Origin: Labrys monachus
GTDB taxonomy: Bacteria > Pseudomonadota > Alphaproteobacteria > Rhizobiales > Labraceae
DNA length: 64,000 nt
Assembly (NCBI RefSeq): GCF_030814655.1
Contig: NZ_JAUSVK010000001.1
Span: 2,251,501 to 2,315,500, forward strand
Direction of reading: 5' to 3'
In this document: piece by piece, positions 1-9,963 of the stretch
Layout: each line of letters starts with the position of its first letter
How positions within the stretch are numbered: the stretch's first letter is position 1
Made by a program: the position numbers and the translations under genes
Notes under the pieces: model-generated
The model's input: only the letters and a program-made list of their open reading frames with translations
What the model was told of the DNA's origin: nothing
Databases searched by the model: none

Positions 1-1
1 C

Positions 2-937
2 CTGCCGCCGGGCGGTCCGGCGATCGATCACGTGCGCCGCGCGCACCGCTCCGGCTTCAAGGCCGGCGCCCTGGCGGCCGGGCTCGCCCGCAGCGTCGCC
101 CCGATGGTCGCCATTCTCGACGTCGATTTCCGCGCGCCGCCGGACTGGCTTCGGGTCGCGGTCGCTGCCCTCCTGGCGGATGAGCGGGCCGCCTTCGTGC
201 AGTTCCGCTTCGAATTCGCCAATCGGGACCGCAACTGGATGACGCGCGGCCAGCAGCTGTCCGTCGATACCCATTTCTGCGCCGAGCAGGCGGGCCGCGC
301 GGCGGGCCGGGAGCCGTTCCAGTTCAACGGCACGGGGGCGGTGTGGCGGCGGGCAGCGATCGAGGATGCCGGCGGCTGGTCGGCCGACACGCTGGCCGAG
401 GATCTCGACCTCACCTTCCGCGCCTATGCGGCCGGCTGGCACGGCCTTCTCGCGCTGGAGCCGGCGCTGCAGGGCGAGGCGCCCGCCGATATCGGCGCGT
501 GGCGCGTGCAGCAGGCCCGCTGGTCTACCGGCTTCGTGCAGGTCGCCCGCAAGGCGCTGCCGCTGATATGGCGGGCCGCATGGCCGCTGCCGGCGAAGCT
601 GGGCGCCAGCCTGCTGCTCGGGCTGCAGGCGGGCTTGCCCTGTTTCCTGCTCGCCGCCGGCGCCTTGCTGCTGGACGGAGGGGTGCGGGGCTTCGGTCCG
701 GTTCACGGCGCCATCGCCACGGCAGCGGCGATCGTCGCGGGGGTGTCGGCGGTCGCGATCACGCTGCCGCCGTTTAAGCGCTTGCGCCGAGGTGGTATAG
801 TTCGCTACGTGGCGACCCTGACGACGATGCCCGCTCTCCTGGTCTTCCTGGCGATCGCGAATTCGGGTGCCGTCATGGCGGCGCCTTTCGCCGCCCGCCG
901 CGATTTCGTGCGGACGCCGAAGACGGGGCGGAAATGA
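2..937 (+). CDS. GT2 family glycosyltransferase, 5' end outside the window
   Basis: The reading frame is open from the first bases, so the gene starts upstream and only the C-terminal part (about 311 codons) is present. It has hallmarks of processive cellulose-synthase-like GT2 enzymes: a nucleotide-sugar/metal site ILDVDF at about residue 40 of the fragment, a FNGTGAVWRR acceptor segment, EDLDLT, and QQARWSTGF (the Q-x-x-RW motif), followed by hydrophobic segments from about residue 200. The N-terminal part of the GT domain is missing. The enzyme would sit in the cytoplasmic membrane and transfer a sugar to a lipid or polysaccharide. The next gene is a second GT2 of the same type 36 bp downstream, so the two probably form one unit. 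The acceptor is unknown; the neighbouring sphingolipid-type enzyme makes a lipid acceptor possible, but that is inference. Confidence 0.85.
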   Translation: MPPGGPAIDHVRRAHRSGFKAGALAAGLARSVAPMVAILDVDFRAPPDWLRVAVAALLADERAAFVQFRFEFANRDRNWMTRGQQLSVDTHFCAEQAGRAAGREPFQFNGTGAVWRRAAIEDAGGWSADTLAEDLDLTFRAYAAGWHGLLALEPALQGEAPADIGAWRVQQARWSTGFVQVARKALPLIWRAAWPLPAKLGASLLLGLQAGLPCFLLAAGALLLDGGVRGFGPVHGAIATAAAIVAGVSAVAITLPPFKRLRRGGIVRYVATLTTMPALLVFLAIANSGAVMAAPFAARRDFVRTPKTGRK

Positions 938-973
938 GCGGGTTTTCTCGAAGCCGCGTTTCCGGGCCGGGAC

Positions 974-2413
974 TTGGTGAGTGGAACAGGCAGGCGCTTC
1001 GGCAGGCGCGGGCGAACGGGGCATTGCTTGGATAGGTTCTGGATAGCGATCGATTGGCTTGCGCTGGTGCTGTCGTGGGTTTCGCTGGCCGGCTGGGCCG
1101 TCACCTTCGCCTCGACCCTGGCGACGCTCTATTTGGTGGCCGAGCATTGGCGCCTGCGCGCTGCGGGCACGGCGCGGGAGAGCGCGCTGCTGGCGCACGG
1201 CCTGCCGCCCGACGAGGATCTTCCGCACGTCGTGGTGCAGATCCCGACCTATAACGAAGGCGCGATGGTGGCGCGGGCGCTCGATGCCGCCATCGCGCTC
1301 GACTGGCCGCGCGACCGGCTGCACATCCAGGTGCTCGACGATTCCACGGACGGGTCGACGCTCTTCGCCCGCCAGGAGGCGGCCGACCGCCGCGCCCTGG
1401 GCTTCGACGTCCTCGTCATCCACCGCACCAACCGCACCGAATACAAGGCCGGGGCGCTCGCCCACGCGATGACGCTGACGCGCCACGATTTCTTCGCCAT
1501 TCTCGACGTCGACTACGTCCCGCAGCCCGATTTCCTGCGCAAGACCATGACCTGCCTGCTCGCGGCGCCGAATCTCGCCTTCATCCAGGCGCGCTTCGAC
1601 TACATCAACCGCGACGCCAACGACCTGACCCGCACGCAGGCCGTGCTGCTCGATGCGCATCTGGCCATCGAGCAGGGCACGCGCTGCTGGGGCGGCCACC
1701 CGCTGCCCTTCAACGGGACATGCGGCGTGTGGCGGCGCGAGGCGATCGAGGCCGCCGGCGGCTGGCGCGGCGGCACGCTGGCGGAGGACCTCGATTTGTC
1801 CTACCGGGCCTGGCGCATCGGGCGCCGCGGCTCCTTCCTGATGAGCGTGCCGGTGCCGGGCGAACTGCCGGAGACGATGAAGGCCTGGATGACGCAGCAG
1901 CAGCGCTGGACCAAGGGATTCGGCGAGGTGATGCTGCGCCTGCTGTGGCCGATCCTCGGCGACGCCTCCCTGTCGCTGGCGGACCGCTGCAGGGCGGCGA
2001 TCCATCTGGGCGTCTGGTGGTCCGGCATCGCCTGGGGCGTCGCCCTGCCGGCCGGGGTCGCGGCCGTCCTGCTCGCTTCGCCCCTGCGCTGGACGCTCGC
2101 CGCCCTGCTGCTCGGGCAATTGGCGGTCGGCTATGTCGCGCTGTTCCTGTTCCTCCGCGCGGGCAATCTTTCCCTGCGGCCGGGCGCCACGACGTTCGGC
2201 CGGTTCCTGCGCGATTTCCTCTTCGTCTCGCGCGATCTCTTCCGCATCGGTGCCGCCATCGGCCCGGCGCAGCGCGAGGTGATCTTCCGCAAACGCAGCG
2301 AATTCGTGCGGACGCCGAAATCGGCGGCGCAGACGGCTTATGCCGAACCGGTACCGGTGCCGGTGCCGGCCGCCGCCGATCTCAGGCTGCCGGGCGGATC
2401 ACCCCGGTCCTGA
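974..2413 (+). CDS. GT2 family membrane glycosyltransferase
   Basis: A 479-residue cellulose-synthase-like glycosyltransferase. An N-terminal hydrophobic segment (about residues 30-55) precedes the GT2 domain, with VVVQIPTYNE, LDDSTDGS, FKAG-like TEYKAGAL, AILDVDY, PFNGTCGVWRR, EDLDLSYR and QQQRWTKGF, and then several membrane segments. The D-D-D-QxxRW set is complete, so the enzyme should be active. No ATG suits the start: the frame opens with TTG at 974, with GTG at 977 and another TTG at 1028 as alternatives, so the exact N-terminus is uncertain. The 3' end overlaps the opposite-strand PLP enzyme by 32 bp. The sequence EFVRTPK near the C-terminus resembles DFVRTPK in the preceding gene, so the two look like paralogues. 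Substrate and acceptor cannot be told from sequence. Confidence 0.88.
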   Translation: MVSGTGRRFGRRGRTGHCLDRFWIAIDWLALVLSWVSLAGWAVTFASTLATLYLVAEHWRLRAAGTARESALLAHGLPPDEDLPHVVVQIPTYNEGAMVARALDAAIALDWPRDRLHIQVLDDSTDGSTLFARQEAADRRALGFDVLVIHRTNRTEYKAGALAHAMTLTRHDFFAILDVDYVPQPDFLRKTMTCLLAAPNLAFIQARFDYINRDANDLTRTQAVLLDAHLAIEQGTRCWGGHPLPFNGTCGVWRREAIEAAGGWRGGTLAEDLDLSYRAWRIGRRGSFLMSVPVPGELPETMKAWMTQQQRWTKGFGEVMLRLLWPILGDASLSLADRCRAAIHLGVWWSGIAWGVALPAGVAAVLLASPLRWTLAALLLGQLAVGYVALFLFLRAGNLSLRPGATTFGRFLRDFLFVSRDLFRIGAAIGPAQREVIFRKRSEFVRTPKSAAQTAYAEPVPVPVPAAADLRLPGGSPRS

Positions 2414-3596
2414 GCCCGACGGCCGACACGATGGCCAGCGCTGCGTCGATATCCTCCGGCCGATGGGCGGCCGAGACGCTGTAACGCAGCACGACCTCGC
2501 CGTTCGGGGTCGCCGGCGGGATCAGCATGTTGACGTAGACCCCGGCCGCGAGCAGGCTGCGCCACATGTCGAGGCCGGCCTTGATCCCCGGCATGCGCAC
2601 GGCGCCGACCGGCCCCGGCGGCGCGAGCGGCGGCAGGCCGAGCGCCGTCAGTCCGCGATGCAGCGCCTCGGCATTGGCCGCCACCGTCCGGCGCGGGCCG
2701 TCATCGGTGCGGATCAGGTGCAGCGCCCGGCTGGCCGCCGCCACCACGGGCGGCGGCAGCGAGGCCGTGTAGAGATAGGCCCGGGCGGCGAAGCGCAGGG
2801 CGCGATAGGCCGGATCCGCCGTGACGCAATAGCCGCCGACCACCCCCACGCTCTTGGAGAAAGTGCCGACGATGACGTCGACCTTGTCCTCGACGCCCTG
2901 CGCCTCGGCGACCCCGCGCCCGCTGCGGCCGAACAGGCCGAGGGCATGCGCCTCGTCCACCAGCAGCAGCGCGCCGGAGGCCTGCGTCACGGCGCTGACG
3001 GAGACGAGATCGGCGATGTCGCCGAGCACGCTGTAGAGGCCTTCGACGATCACCAGGATACGGCTCGGAGCAATGCCGCTGGCCTCGATCACCCGGGCGA
3101 GGTCGACGGCGTCATTGTGCCGGAAGGTGAGGGTCCTGGCGCCGCTGAGCTTGCAGGCATCGAAGATCGAAGCGTGGCAATGGGCGTCGAGGATGGCGGC
3201 GTCCCCTTCACGGACGAGGCCGCCGATGGTGCCGACATTGGCCATGAAGCCGGTGGAGAACACGATCGCGTCGCGCCGGCCATAGAGGTCGGCGACCGCC
3301 CGTTCCAGTTCGACGTGAAGGCGCTGGTTGCCGCTGGCGACGCGGGAGGCGGTCGAGCCGGTGCCGAAATCTGCGAGGGCGATGGTGGCCGCTTCGATGC
3401 AGGACGGCTCGAAATTCAGGCCGAGATAGGAGTTCGTGCCGAACATCAGCGTCTCCCGGCCTTCGATCACCGCGCGGACAGGGCTCAGCACCTTCTCGAT
3501 CACCACGTCGAGCGGGGTGAGCCCGCCGGCCGTCGAGCGGTCGAACATGTCGGCAAAGCCGGACGAACGTGCCTTGATGCCAGCCGGTCCCGCCAT
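2382..3596 (-). CDS. Serine palmitoyltransferase-like PLP enzyme (alpha-oxoamine synthase family)
   Basis: A 404-residue fold-type I PLP enzyme of the alpha-oxoamine synthase family (AONS, KBL, ALAS, SPT). The PLP lysine lies in GTFSKSVGVVGG, DEAHALGLFG supplies the cofactor aspartate and histidine, and NSYLGL and SFTGFMAN-type segments are present. The stretch SKSVGVVGGYCVT followed by YLYTASLPPPVVA is close to my memory of the soluble Sphingomonas serine palmitoyltransferase, more so than to BioF or HemA, and the length fits. The reaction would be L-serine plus palmitoyl-CoA to 3-ketodihydrosphingosine. The start at 3596 is chosen because GGAGG lies 5 nt upstream; the in-frame ATG at 3632 lacks this. 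The alternative is another oxoamine synthase of unknown substrate. Confidence 0.72.
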   Translation of the reverse strand: MAGPAGIKARSSGFADMFDRSTAGGLTPLDVVIEKVLSPVRAVIEGRETLMFGTNSYLGLNFEPSCIEAATIALADFGTGSTASRVASGNQRLHVELERAVADLYGRRDAIVFSTGFMANVGTIGGLVREGDAAILDAHCHASIFDACKLSGARTLTFRHNDAVDLARVIEASGIAPSRILVIVEGLYSVLGDIADLVSVSAVTQASGALLLVDEAHALGLFGRSGRGVAEAQGVEDKVDVIVGTFSKSVGVVGGYCVTADPAYRALRFAARAYLYTASLPPPVVAAASRALHLIRTDDGPRRTVAANAEALHRGLTALGLPPLAPPGPVGAVRMPGIKAGLDMWRSLLAAGVYVNMLIPPATPNGEVVLRYSVSAAHRPEDIDAALAIVSAVGLRTGVIRPAA

Positions 3597-3736
3597 GTTT
3601 CCTCCGTCGATCCGATGCAAGGCCGTCGTCATAGCCTATTTTGGCCGGCATTCCAGGGAATGCGGAGCTTCCCGCCCGTTCTTTCCCGCAGGAGCGGTGC
3701 CTGGGGGCGGACCGCGGGTCCGCGTGCCGGCGGCGT

Positions 3737-4990
3737 TCAGGATGCCGCGATCGGCAGCTCGACCACGAATACCGACCCGCCGCCGTCCCGCGTCTCGCAC
3801 CGCACGGTGCCGTGGTGGCGCCCCGCGATCTGCCTGACCAGCGCGAGGCCGAGGCCCCAGCCGCCCGACATCTCGCTGCGTCCCGCCGGCCGGTAGAACG
3901 GCTCGAACAGGCGCTTGCGCTCGGTCTCCGAAATGCCGGGGCCCCTGTCGGCGACGGCGATCCGCACCCGGTCGCCGGCGCGGCTCACCGTGATCTCGAC
4001 CGGCGGCCTGCCGTGCTTGCCGGCATTCTCCAGCAGATTGCGCATGAGCCGGCGCAGCAGCGTGGCATCGCCGTAGATTTCGACCGGCGTGCCGTCGACG
4101 CCGGCCCCGGTGCGCGCCGCTTCTTCGGCAGCGAGGCCGAGGAGGTCGACCTGGCTGCCGCTGAGCGGGCTGGCGCCGGCATAGTCCAGCCGGCTCGCCA
4201 GCAGGATTTCCTCGACGAGCTGGTCGATCTCGGCGAGATTGCGCGTGATCTCCTCGCGCGCCGCGCCCGGCGAGGCGGACCAGATCTCGATCGCCATGCG
4301 CAGGCGTGCCAGCGGCGAGCGCAATTCATGGCTGGCATTGGCGAGCAGCGCTTTCTGCGAGTTGACGAGCGCCTCGATGCGGTCGGCGGCGCCGTTGAAG
4401 CTGTGCGCCACCATGGCGACTTCGTCGCGTCCCTGCTCGGGCACCCGCCGTGCCAGGGCGCCGCTGCCCCAGCTTTCGACGCCGGTCCGCAATTGCTCGA
4501 GGCGACGGGTCAGCCGCGCCGTCGCAGGATAGGCCGCGATGCCGACGCCGCCGGCGACCAGGAGCACGAGCGTCAGGATGCGCAGGCCGGGCTCCGGCGG
4601 CGGCAGCCGTGCCAGCACGATGCGACCTTCCGGCAGGTCCACCCGCACGACATGGTCCCGCCAGCGCTGCGGCACCTCGTCCTCTCCCGCCGAAAGCGGA
4701 ATCGGACGTCCCTGCGCGGCGATCAGGACCCGATCGGGGCCGTAGACCGAAATCGCGGCGCCGAGATCCTGGCTGAGCTCGCGGACGGCGGCGCGCACGC
4801 CCTCGTGCGGAAGGCCCTGCGTCTTGGCCAGTTCGTCGGTCAGGCGGACGCGGAAGGCGTCCCAGCGGGCCTCCGGGCTCTCCCCCGTGAAGTGGAGGAG
4901 CGCGCCGACGAGCAAAGCGAGCAGCAGCAGGCAGGCCAGCAGCGTCAGGTAGACCTGCCAGAACAGCCGCTTACGAAAGAATGTGAGCAT
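3737..4990 (-). CDS. Envelope sensor histidine kinase (CpxA/RstB-like)
   Basis: A membrane histidine kinase of about 417 residues. A transmembrane segment follows the start (FWQVYLTLLACLLLLALLVG), then a periplasmic stretch of about 100 residues, a second membrane segment (LRILTLVLLVAGGVGIAAY), HAMP, a HisKA box with NASHELRSPLARLR, and an HATPase domain with NLLENAGKHG, DRGPGI and GWGLGLALV. The start at 4990 puts MLTFFRKR directly before the first membrane helix; an upstream ATG at 5053 would overlap the regulator gene. It is the last gene of a three-gene unit after a Spy/CpxP-like protein and an OmpR-type regulator, the arrangement expected of a Cpx-like periplasmic stress circuit. The inducing signal is not visible from the sequence. 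Confidence 0.9.
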   Translation of the reverse strand: MLTFFRKRLFWQVYLTLLACLLLLALLVGALLHFTGESPEARWDAFRVRLTDELAKTQGLPHEGVRAAVRELSQDLGAAISVYGPDRVLIAAQGRPIPLSAGEDEVPQRWRDHVVRVDLPEGRIVLARLPPPEPGLRILTLVLLVAGGVGIAAYPATARLTRRLEQLRTGVESWGSGALARRVPEQGRDEVAMVAHSFNGAADRIEALVNSQKALLANASHELRSPLARLRMAIEIWSASPGAAREEITRNLAEIDQLVEEILLASRLDYAGASPLSGSQVDLLGLAAEEAARTGAGVDGTPVEIYGDATLLRRLMRNLLENAGKHGRPPVEITVSRAGDRVRIAVADRGPGISETERKRLFEPFYRPAGRSEMSGGWGLGLALVRQIAGRHHGTVRCETRDGGGSVFVVELPIAAS

Positions 4991-5021
4991 CGAACCGCTC
5001 GATCCTGCTTTCCGGCCTGGT

Positions 5022-5717
5022 TCAGTCCGCGTCCTGGCGGCGGGCGAAGACATAGCCGGCGCCGCGCACCGTCAGGATGCGGCGCGGATGCTTGGCGTCT
5101 TCCTCGATTGCCGCGCGGATGCGGGAAATATGCACGTCGATCGAACGGTCGAAGGCATCGAGCTCCTCGCCCTTGACGAGGTCCATCAGCCTTTCTCGAT
5201 TGAGCACGCGGCCCGCATTGTCCGCGAGGGCGAGCAGCAGGTCGAATTGGTGGCTCGTCAGCGAACGCTCGTCCCCGTCGATGCGCACGCTGCGCGATCC
5301 GCGATCGATCTCCAGCCTTCCGAAGCGCATCGTCGTGTCCTGCGGCTCGGTCGTGGCGACGCGCCGCCGCAGCACCGCGCGGAGGCGGGCGAGCAGTTCA
5401 CGGGGATTGAAGGGCTTGGGCAGGTAGTCGTCGGCGCCGATCTCGAGCCCGACGATGCGGTCGGTATCGTCACCCCGCGCCGTCAGCATCACCACCGGGA
5501 TGTTGGAGCGCACCCGCAGCCGGCGGCACACTTCGAAGCCGTCGAAATCGGGGAGCATGATATCGAGCACGACGGCATCGTAGACGTCGCGCTCCAGGGC
5601 CGTCAGCCCCTCCTGGCCGGATTGCCGGCGGTCGACCGAAAAGCCGGCCGCCGACAGATATTCGCTGAGCATGGCGGCAAGGCGCGCATCGTCGTCGATG
5701 ATCAGAATGCGTTCCAC
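5022..5717 (-). CDS. OmpR-family response regulator
   Basis: A 231-residue response regulator. The receiver domain has the acidic pocket IIDDDARL, the phosphoacceptor in VVLDIMLPDFDG, the switch residue in MLTARG and the lysine in YLPKPF. The C-terminal winged helix of the OmpR/PhoB type carries LTSHQFDLLLALADNAGRV, DRSIDVHISRIR and ILTVRGAGYVF. It lies 31 nt upstream of the histidine kinase and 24 nt downstream of the Spy/CpxP-like gene on the same strand, so it is very likely the kinase's partner. A GAGG ribosome site precedes the ATG. Its targets probably include its own operon, as in Cpx systems, but no binding box was identified. Confidence 0.95.
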   Translation of the reverse strand: MERILIIDDDARLAAMLSEYLSAAGFSVDRRQSGQEGLTALERDVYDAVVLDIMLPDFDGFEVCRRLRVRSNIPVVMLTARGDDTDRIVGLEIGADDYLPKPFNPRELLARLRAVLRRRVATTEPQDTTMRFGRLEIDRGSRSVRIDGDERSLTSHQFDLLLALADNAGRVLNRERLMDLVKGEELDAFDRSIDVHISRIRAAIEEDAKHPRRILTVRGAGYVFARRQDAD

Positions 5718-5741
5718 CTCAGCCGCCTCGCTCGTTCGCCG

Positions 5742-6413
5742 TCAGTCGTTGTCGGGACCCTGATTATCATCAGGTGCGCCGGGAATGCCATGACGATCGC
5801 CATCGGGGCCGCCATCAGGCCCTTCGCCGTGGCGCCAGCCGGGGGCGCCCATCATCGGAGGATGCTGCGGCGGGTGTTCCGCCCAGAAGGCGGCGCGGTC
5901 CGCCAGCTTGGCGCGCTGGTCCGGCGTCAGCACGTCGGCGGCCTGCAGCAGGGCGTCGACGAAGCGCTTCGACTTCGCATCCATCTGGCCGACGAAATCG
6001 GTGCGCAGCTTCTCGACCCCGGCCTTGTCGATGGTGGGGGCGCGCAGGAGTTCGATCGCCTGCTTGGCCAAAGCGGCGCGGTCTTCCGGCTTGGGCGCGA
6101 GGTCGGTGAAGGCGGAGGCGACGATATCGTGGATCTTCGCTTCCTGGTCCGACGTCGCCGCGACCGAGTCGAGCGCCATGCGCACGAAGTTCTGCATATG
6201 CGCCAGATGGGACCCGCGCGGGTGCCAGCCCATATGGTCGCCCATCACCGCGGCGCCGGCGAGGCCGGCGGCGCCCAGTGCCATGCCGCCCGCCACGGCT
6301 CCGCCGAAGAGGAGCGCACGCGGCCACATCCGCCTGCGGGCAGGCTCGCCCTCGCCGGAGGCGGGTTTCGGCGCGAGATAGTCGAGTTCACCGTCGGTCA
6401 TCTCAGTCTCCAT
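5742..6413 (-). CDS. Spy/CpxP-like periplasmic stress protein, membrane anchored
   Basis: A 223-residue protein with a hydrophilic N-terminus, one membrane-spanning segment at about residues 30-60 (rich in Gly and Ala), an all-helical middle, and a Gly/Pro/Asp/His-rich tail. The motif LTPDQRAKLADRA near residue 165 is the LTxxQ signature of the Spy/CpxP/heavy-metal-sensor family, whose members act as periplasmic chaperones or sense misfolding or metal. The first segment looks like an uncleaved anchor because no clear signal-peptidase site follows it. It heads the operon with the response regulator and kinase. Either of two ATGs (6413 or 6401) could be the start. The His-, Asp- and Met-rich ends could bind metal, but this is only suggestive. 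Confidence 0.82.
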   Translation of the reverse strand: METEMTDGELDYLAPKPASGEGEPARRRMWPRALLFGGAVAGGMALGAAGLAGAAVMGDHMGWHPRGSHLAHMQNFVRMALDSVAATSDQEAKIHDIVASAFTDLAPKPEDRAALAKQAIELLRAPTIDKAGVEKLRTDFVGQMDAKSKRFVDALLQAADVLTPDQRAKLADRAAFWAEHPPQHPPMMGAPGWRHGEGPDGGPDGDRHGIPGAPDDNQGPDND

Positions 6414-6510
6414 TGAAGCGCAGCCGAAGCGGCTGCTTCAGGGAGAACCCTAGACAATGGAGGTTTCGCGCCGAGCGGCCCTATGTAAAGTTAGGTGAAC
6501 GAAGCGCGAA

Positions 6511-6536
6511 GAAAATACGGCAACTCTGGGTTGCCG
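6511..6536 (-). terminator. Probable intrinsic terminator of the formaldehyde dehydrogenase gene
   Basis: On the minus strand CGGCAAC and GTTGCCG form a 7-bp stem (6518-6536) with a 5-nt loop, followed by TATTTTC. It lies 27 bp after the stop codon of the dehydrogenase gene. Confidence 0.5.
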
Positions 6537-6563
6537 CCGCGGTTCGCGCAGCCTTGCGGACGC

Positions 6564-7676
<1,113 letters not shown>

Positions 7677-7800
7677 GTGACCTCCCCGGACTGTAGCGAG
7701 GGCGTAGCGCGAAAGGGAGCCGGGAGGCAAGATCCCTACGGGCAGTTCGAAAAGACGAGCCGCACGAAAAACCCGCAACCTCGGATATCGGCGCCCGAGG

Positions 7801-8343
7801 CTAGCGCGGCGCCCGCTTGGCCAGGATGCGCTGCAGCGTGCGCCGGTGCATGGCGAGGCGGCGCGCCGTCTCCGAGACGTTGCGCCCGCACAGCTCGTAG
7901 ACGCGCTGGATGTGTTCCCAGCGCACCCGGTCGGCCGACATCGGGTTTTCCGGCAGTTCGGGCTTGTGGCTGGGGTCGGCCATCAGGGCGGCATGGATGT
8001 CGTCGGCGTCGGCCGGCTTGGCGATGTAGTCGAAGGCGCCGAGCTTCACGGCCGTGACCGCGGTGGCGATGTTGCCGTAGCCGGTGAGGATGATGCCGCG
8101 CGCTTCGGGCCGCTTGACCTTCAGCCGCGATATGACGTCGAGGCCCGACCCGTCGGACAGCTTCATGTCGATGACAGCGAAGGCCGGCGGCGATCCCTCG
8201 ACCTGGGCGAGCCCGTCGGCGACCGTGTCCACGGTGGTCACGACATAGCCGCGCGCCTCCATCGCTCGTCCGAGCCGTTGGAGGAAGGCCTTGTCGTCAT
8301 CGACGAGCAGGAGCGAACGGTCGGCGAAATCGGGTGCAACCAT
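7801..8343 (-). CDS. actR: Redox response regulator ActR/RegA/PrrA type
   Basis: A 180-residue two-domain regulator of the RegA/PrrA/ActR family. The receiver has [10 protein letters not shown], the phosphorylation site in [26 protein letters not shown] and KPADADDI. A proline-bearing linker leads to the nearly invariant Fis-like helix-turn-helix, with ERVYELC-like [28 protein letters not shown]. In this order the family controls respiration, carbon fixation or nitrogen metabolism and acid tolerance in response to the quinone pool. The sensor actS lies upstream on the same strand with a 165-bp gap. The order sensor-regulator is that of rhizobial actSR rather than the divergent regB/regA of Rhodobacter. 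Confidence 0.93.
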   Translation of the reverse strand: MVAPDFADRSLLLVDDDKAFLQRLGRAMEARGYVVTTVDTVADGLAQVEGSPPAFAVIDMKLSDGSGLDVISRLKVKRPEARGIILTGYGNIATAVTAVKLGAFDYIAKPADADDIHAALMADPSHKPELPENPMSADRVRWEHIQRVYELCGRNVSETARRLAMHRRTLQRILAKRAPR

Positions 8344-8508
8344 GAAACAAACTCACACTGCGCGGCAGATCGCCACATCTCAAAGTATAACGGCGAAACA
8401 AAGGATTTTCATCGCGAACTGCGCATATCGTTTATTCCCTCGGCCGGCGATTGCAAACCCCGGTCTTTGCGGGGCGGCGAAGGGCACCCGCATCGCCCCG
8501 GCGCGCCG

Positions 8509-9807
8509 CTAACGCTCGAAGATGTCCCGCGCCCATTCGAGCCGGATGATGGCGCCGCTTTCCGGCGCCGCACGGTTGGCGAGCGAGATCGAGGCGCCGG
8601 AGCGTTCCAGCAGCGTCTTGGCGATGAAGAAGCCGAGGCCGAGGCCGCCGCCCGGCTGGCCCGGCGGACGGGGGCGGCGGCGCGTCACATAGGGATCGCC
8701 CAGCCTCGCCATGATCTCGGACGGAAAGCCCGGCCCGTCGTCGCTGACGGTGAGGGTGACGATCTTGGGATCCCAGGCGGCGACGATCGTCACCTGGGAC
8801 TTGGCGAAGTCGACGGCATTCTCGACGATGTTGCCGAGGCCGTAGAGCATGCCGGCATTGCGTGCGGCCGTCGGCGCGATGCGTTCCACGCCTTCGAACC
8901 GGGTGGCGATGGCGATGCCGAAATCGCGGTGCGGCGCCGCGACCTCCTCGATCAGCAGGGGCAGGGACAGGCGGTCGAAGGGGGCGGCGCTGTCCTCGCT
9001 GAGCGAGGCGAGCTTGCCGAGGATCTCGCGGCACCGCTCGACCTGGCTGCGCAAAAGGCGGATGTCGTCGATGAAGTCGCCCTGCTGCGGCGCCGCGACT
9101 TCCAGTTCCTTGGCGACGAGGGCGATGGTGGCGAGAGGCGTGCCGAGTTCATGGGCCGCCGCCGCGGCGAGGCCGTCGAGCTGGGAGAGGTGCTGCTCGC
9201 GCGCCAGCACCAGTTCCGTCGCGGCCAGCGCGTTGGACAGGAGCCGCGCTTCGTCCGCCACCCGCCAGGCATAGATGCCGATGAAGCCGAGCCCGAGCAG
9301 GACGGAGAACCACATGCCGGCGACATAGAGGATCGGCATGTTGAGCCTCTGGCCGTCGAACCAGGGCAGCGGCAGGTGCCATTCGGTCAGCACGGTGGCG
9401 CAGGCGATCGCCAGCAGGCCGAGCGCCAAAGTGAGCATCGGCGGCAGCGAGGTGGCCGAGATCATCACCGGCGCGAGGAAAAGGAAGGCGAACGGATTTT
9501 CGAGGCCGCCGGTGAGGAAGAGCAGGGCCGCCAGCTGGATGATGTCGAAGCTGAGGAAGCTGGCGGCTCGGGCCGTATCGACGCGCTCGGTCGCCGGATA
9601 GCGCAGGCGCAGCACCAGGTTGACGAGGGCGCTGGCGCCGATCAGGGCGAGGCAGGCGCCGAGCGGCACCGAGAACCGCAGGCCGAAATGAACGCCGAGC
9701 ACGGCGCTGAGCTGGCCGGCGAGCGCCATCCAGCGCAGGCGTATCAGCGTGTCGAGCCGGAGCGTGCCGATGCCGAAGCTGTCATGGGGCAGGAAGGACG
9801 AGGACAT
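8509..9807 (-). CDS. actS: Redox sensor histidine kinase ActS/RegB/PrrB type
   Basis: A 432-residue kinase with about six membrane segments in the first 190 residues. It contains GGLENPFAFLF, the quinone-site GGxxNPF motif of RegB homologues, an H-box AAAAHELGTPLATI, and a cysteine in the segment SQVERCREIL, matching the position of the redox-active cysteine of RegB. The ATP lid carries DDGPGFP and GGLGLGFFIAKTLL. By homology it phosphorylates ActR when the quinone pool is reduced. The ATG at 9807 follows GGGAGAAG. It pairs with the actR gene downstream. Both the quinone box and the cysteine are present, so both known redox inputs seem intact. Confidence 0.93.
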   Translation of the reverse strand: MSSSFLPHDSFGIGTLRLDTLIRLRWMALAGQLSAVLGVHFGLRFSVPLGACLALIGASALVNLVLRLRYPATERVDTARAASFLSFDIIQLAALLFLTGGLENPFAFLFLAPVMISATSLPPMLTLALGLLAIACATVLTEWHLPLPWFDGQRLNMPILYVAGMWFSVLLGLGFIGIYAWRVADEARLLSNALAATELVLAREQHLSQLDGLAAAAAHELGTPLATIALVAKELEVAAPQQGDFIDDIRLLRSQVERCREILGKLASLSEDSAAPFDRLSLPLLIEEVAAPHRDFGIAIATRFEGVERIAPTAARNAGMLYGLGNIVENAVDFAKSQVTIVAAWDPKIVTLTVSDDGPGFPSEIMARLGDPYVTRRRPRPPGQPGGGLGLGFFIAKTLLERSGASISLANRAAPESGAIIRLEWARDIFER

Positions 9808-9963
9808 TCTTCTCCCGGGGGCTGAAGGTCGCCGGCGGCGTGCCTCTCCGCTATACGCCGTTGCGACGGCAAAACCATCCCGGTTTTGCGCTGCACCCTG
9901 TACAGGCCCACCCTGCCGCGCTAAGGAAACCTCGCATCGAGCTTATCTCGGGGATCGAAGAGA

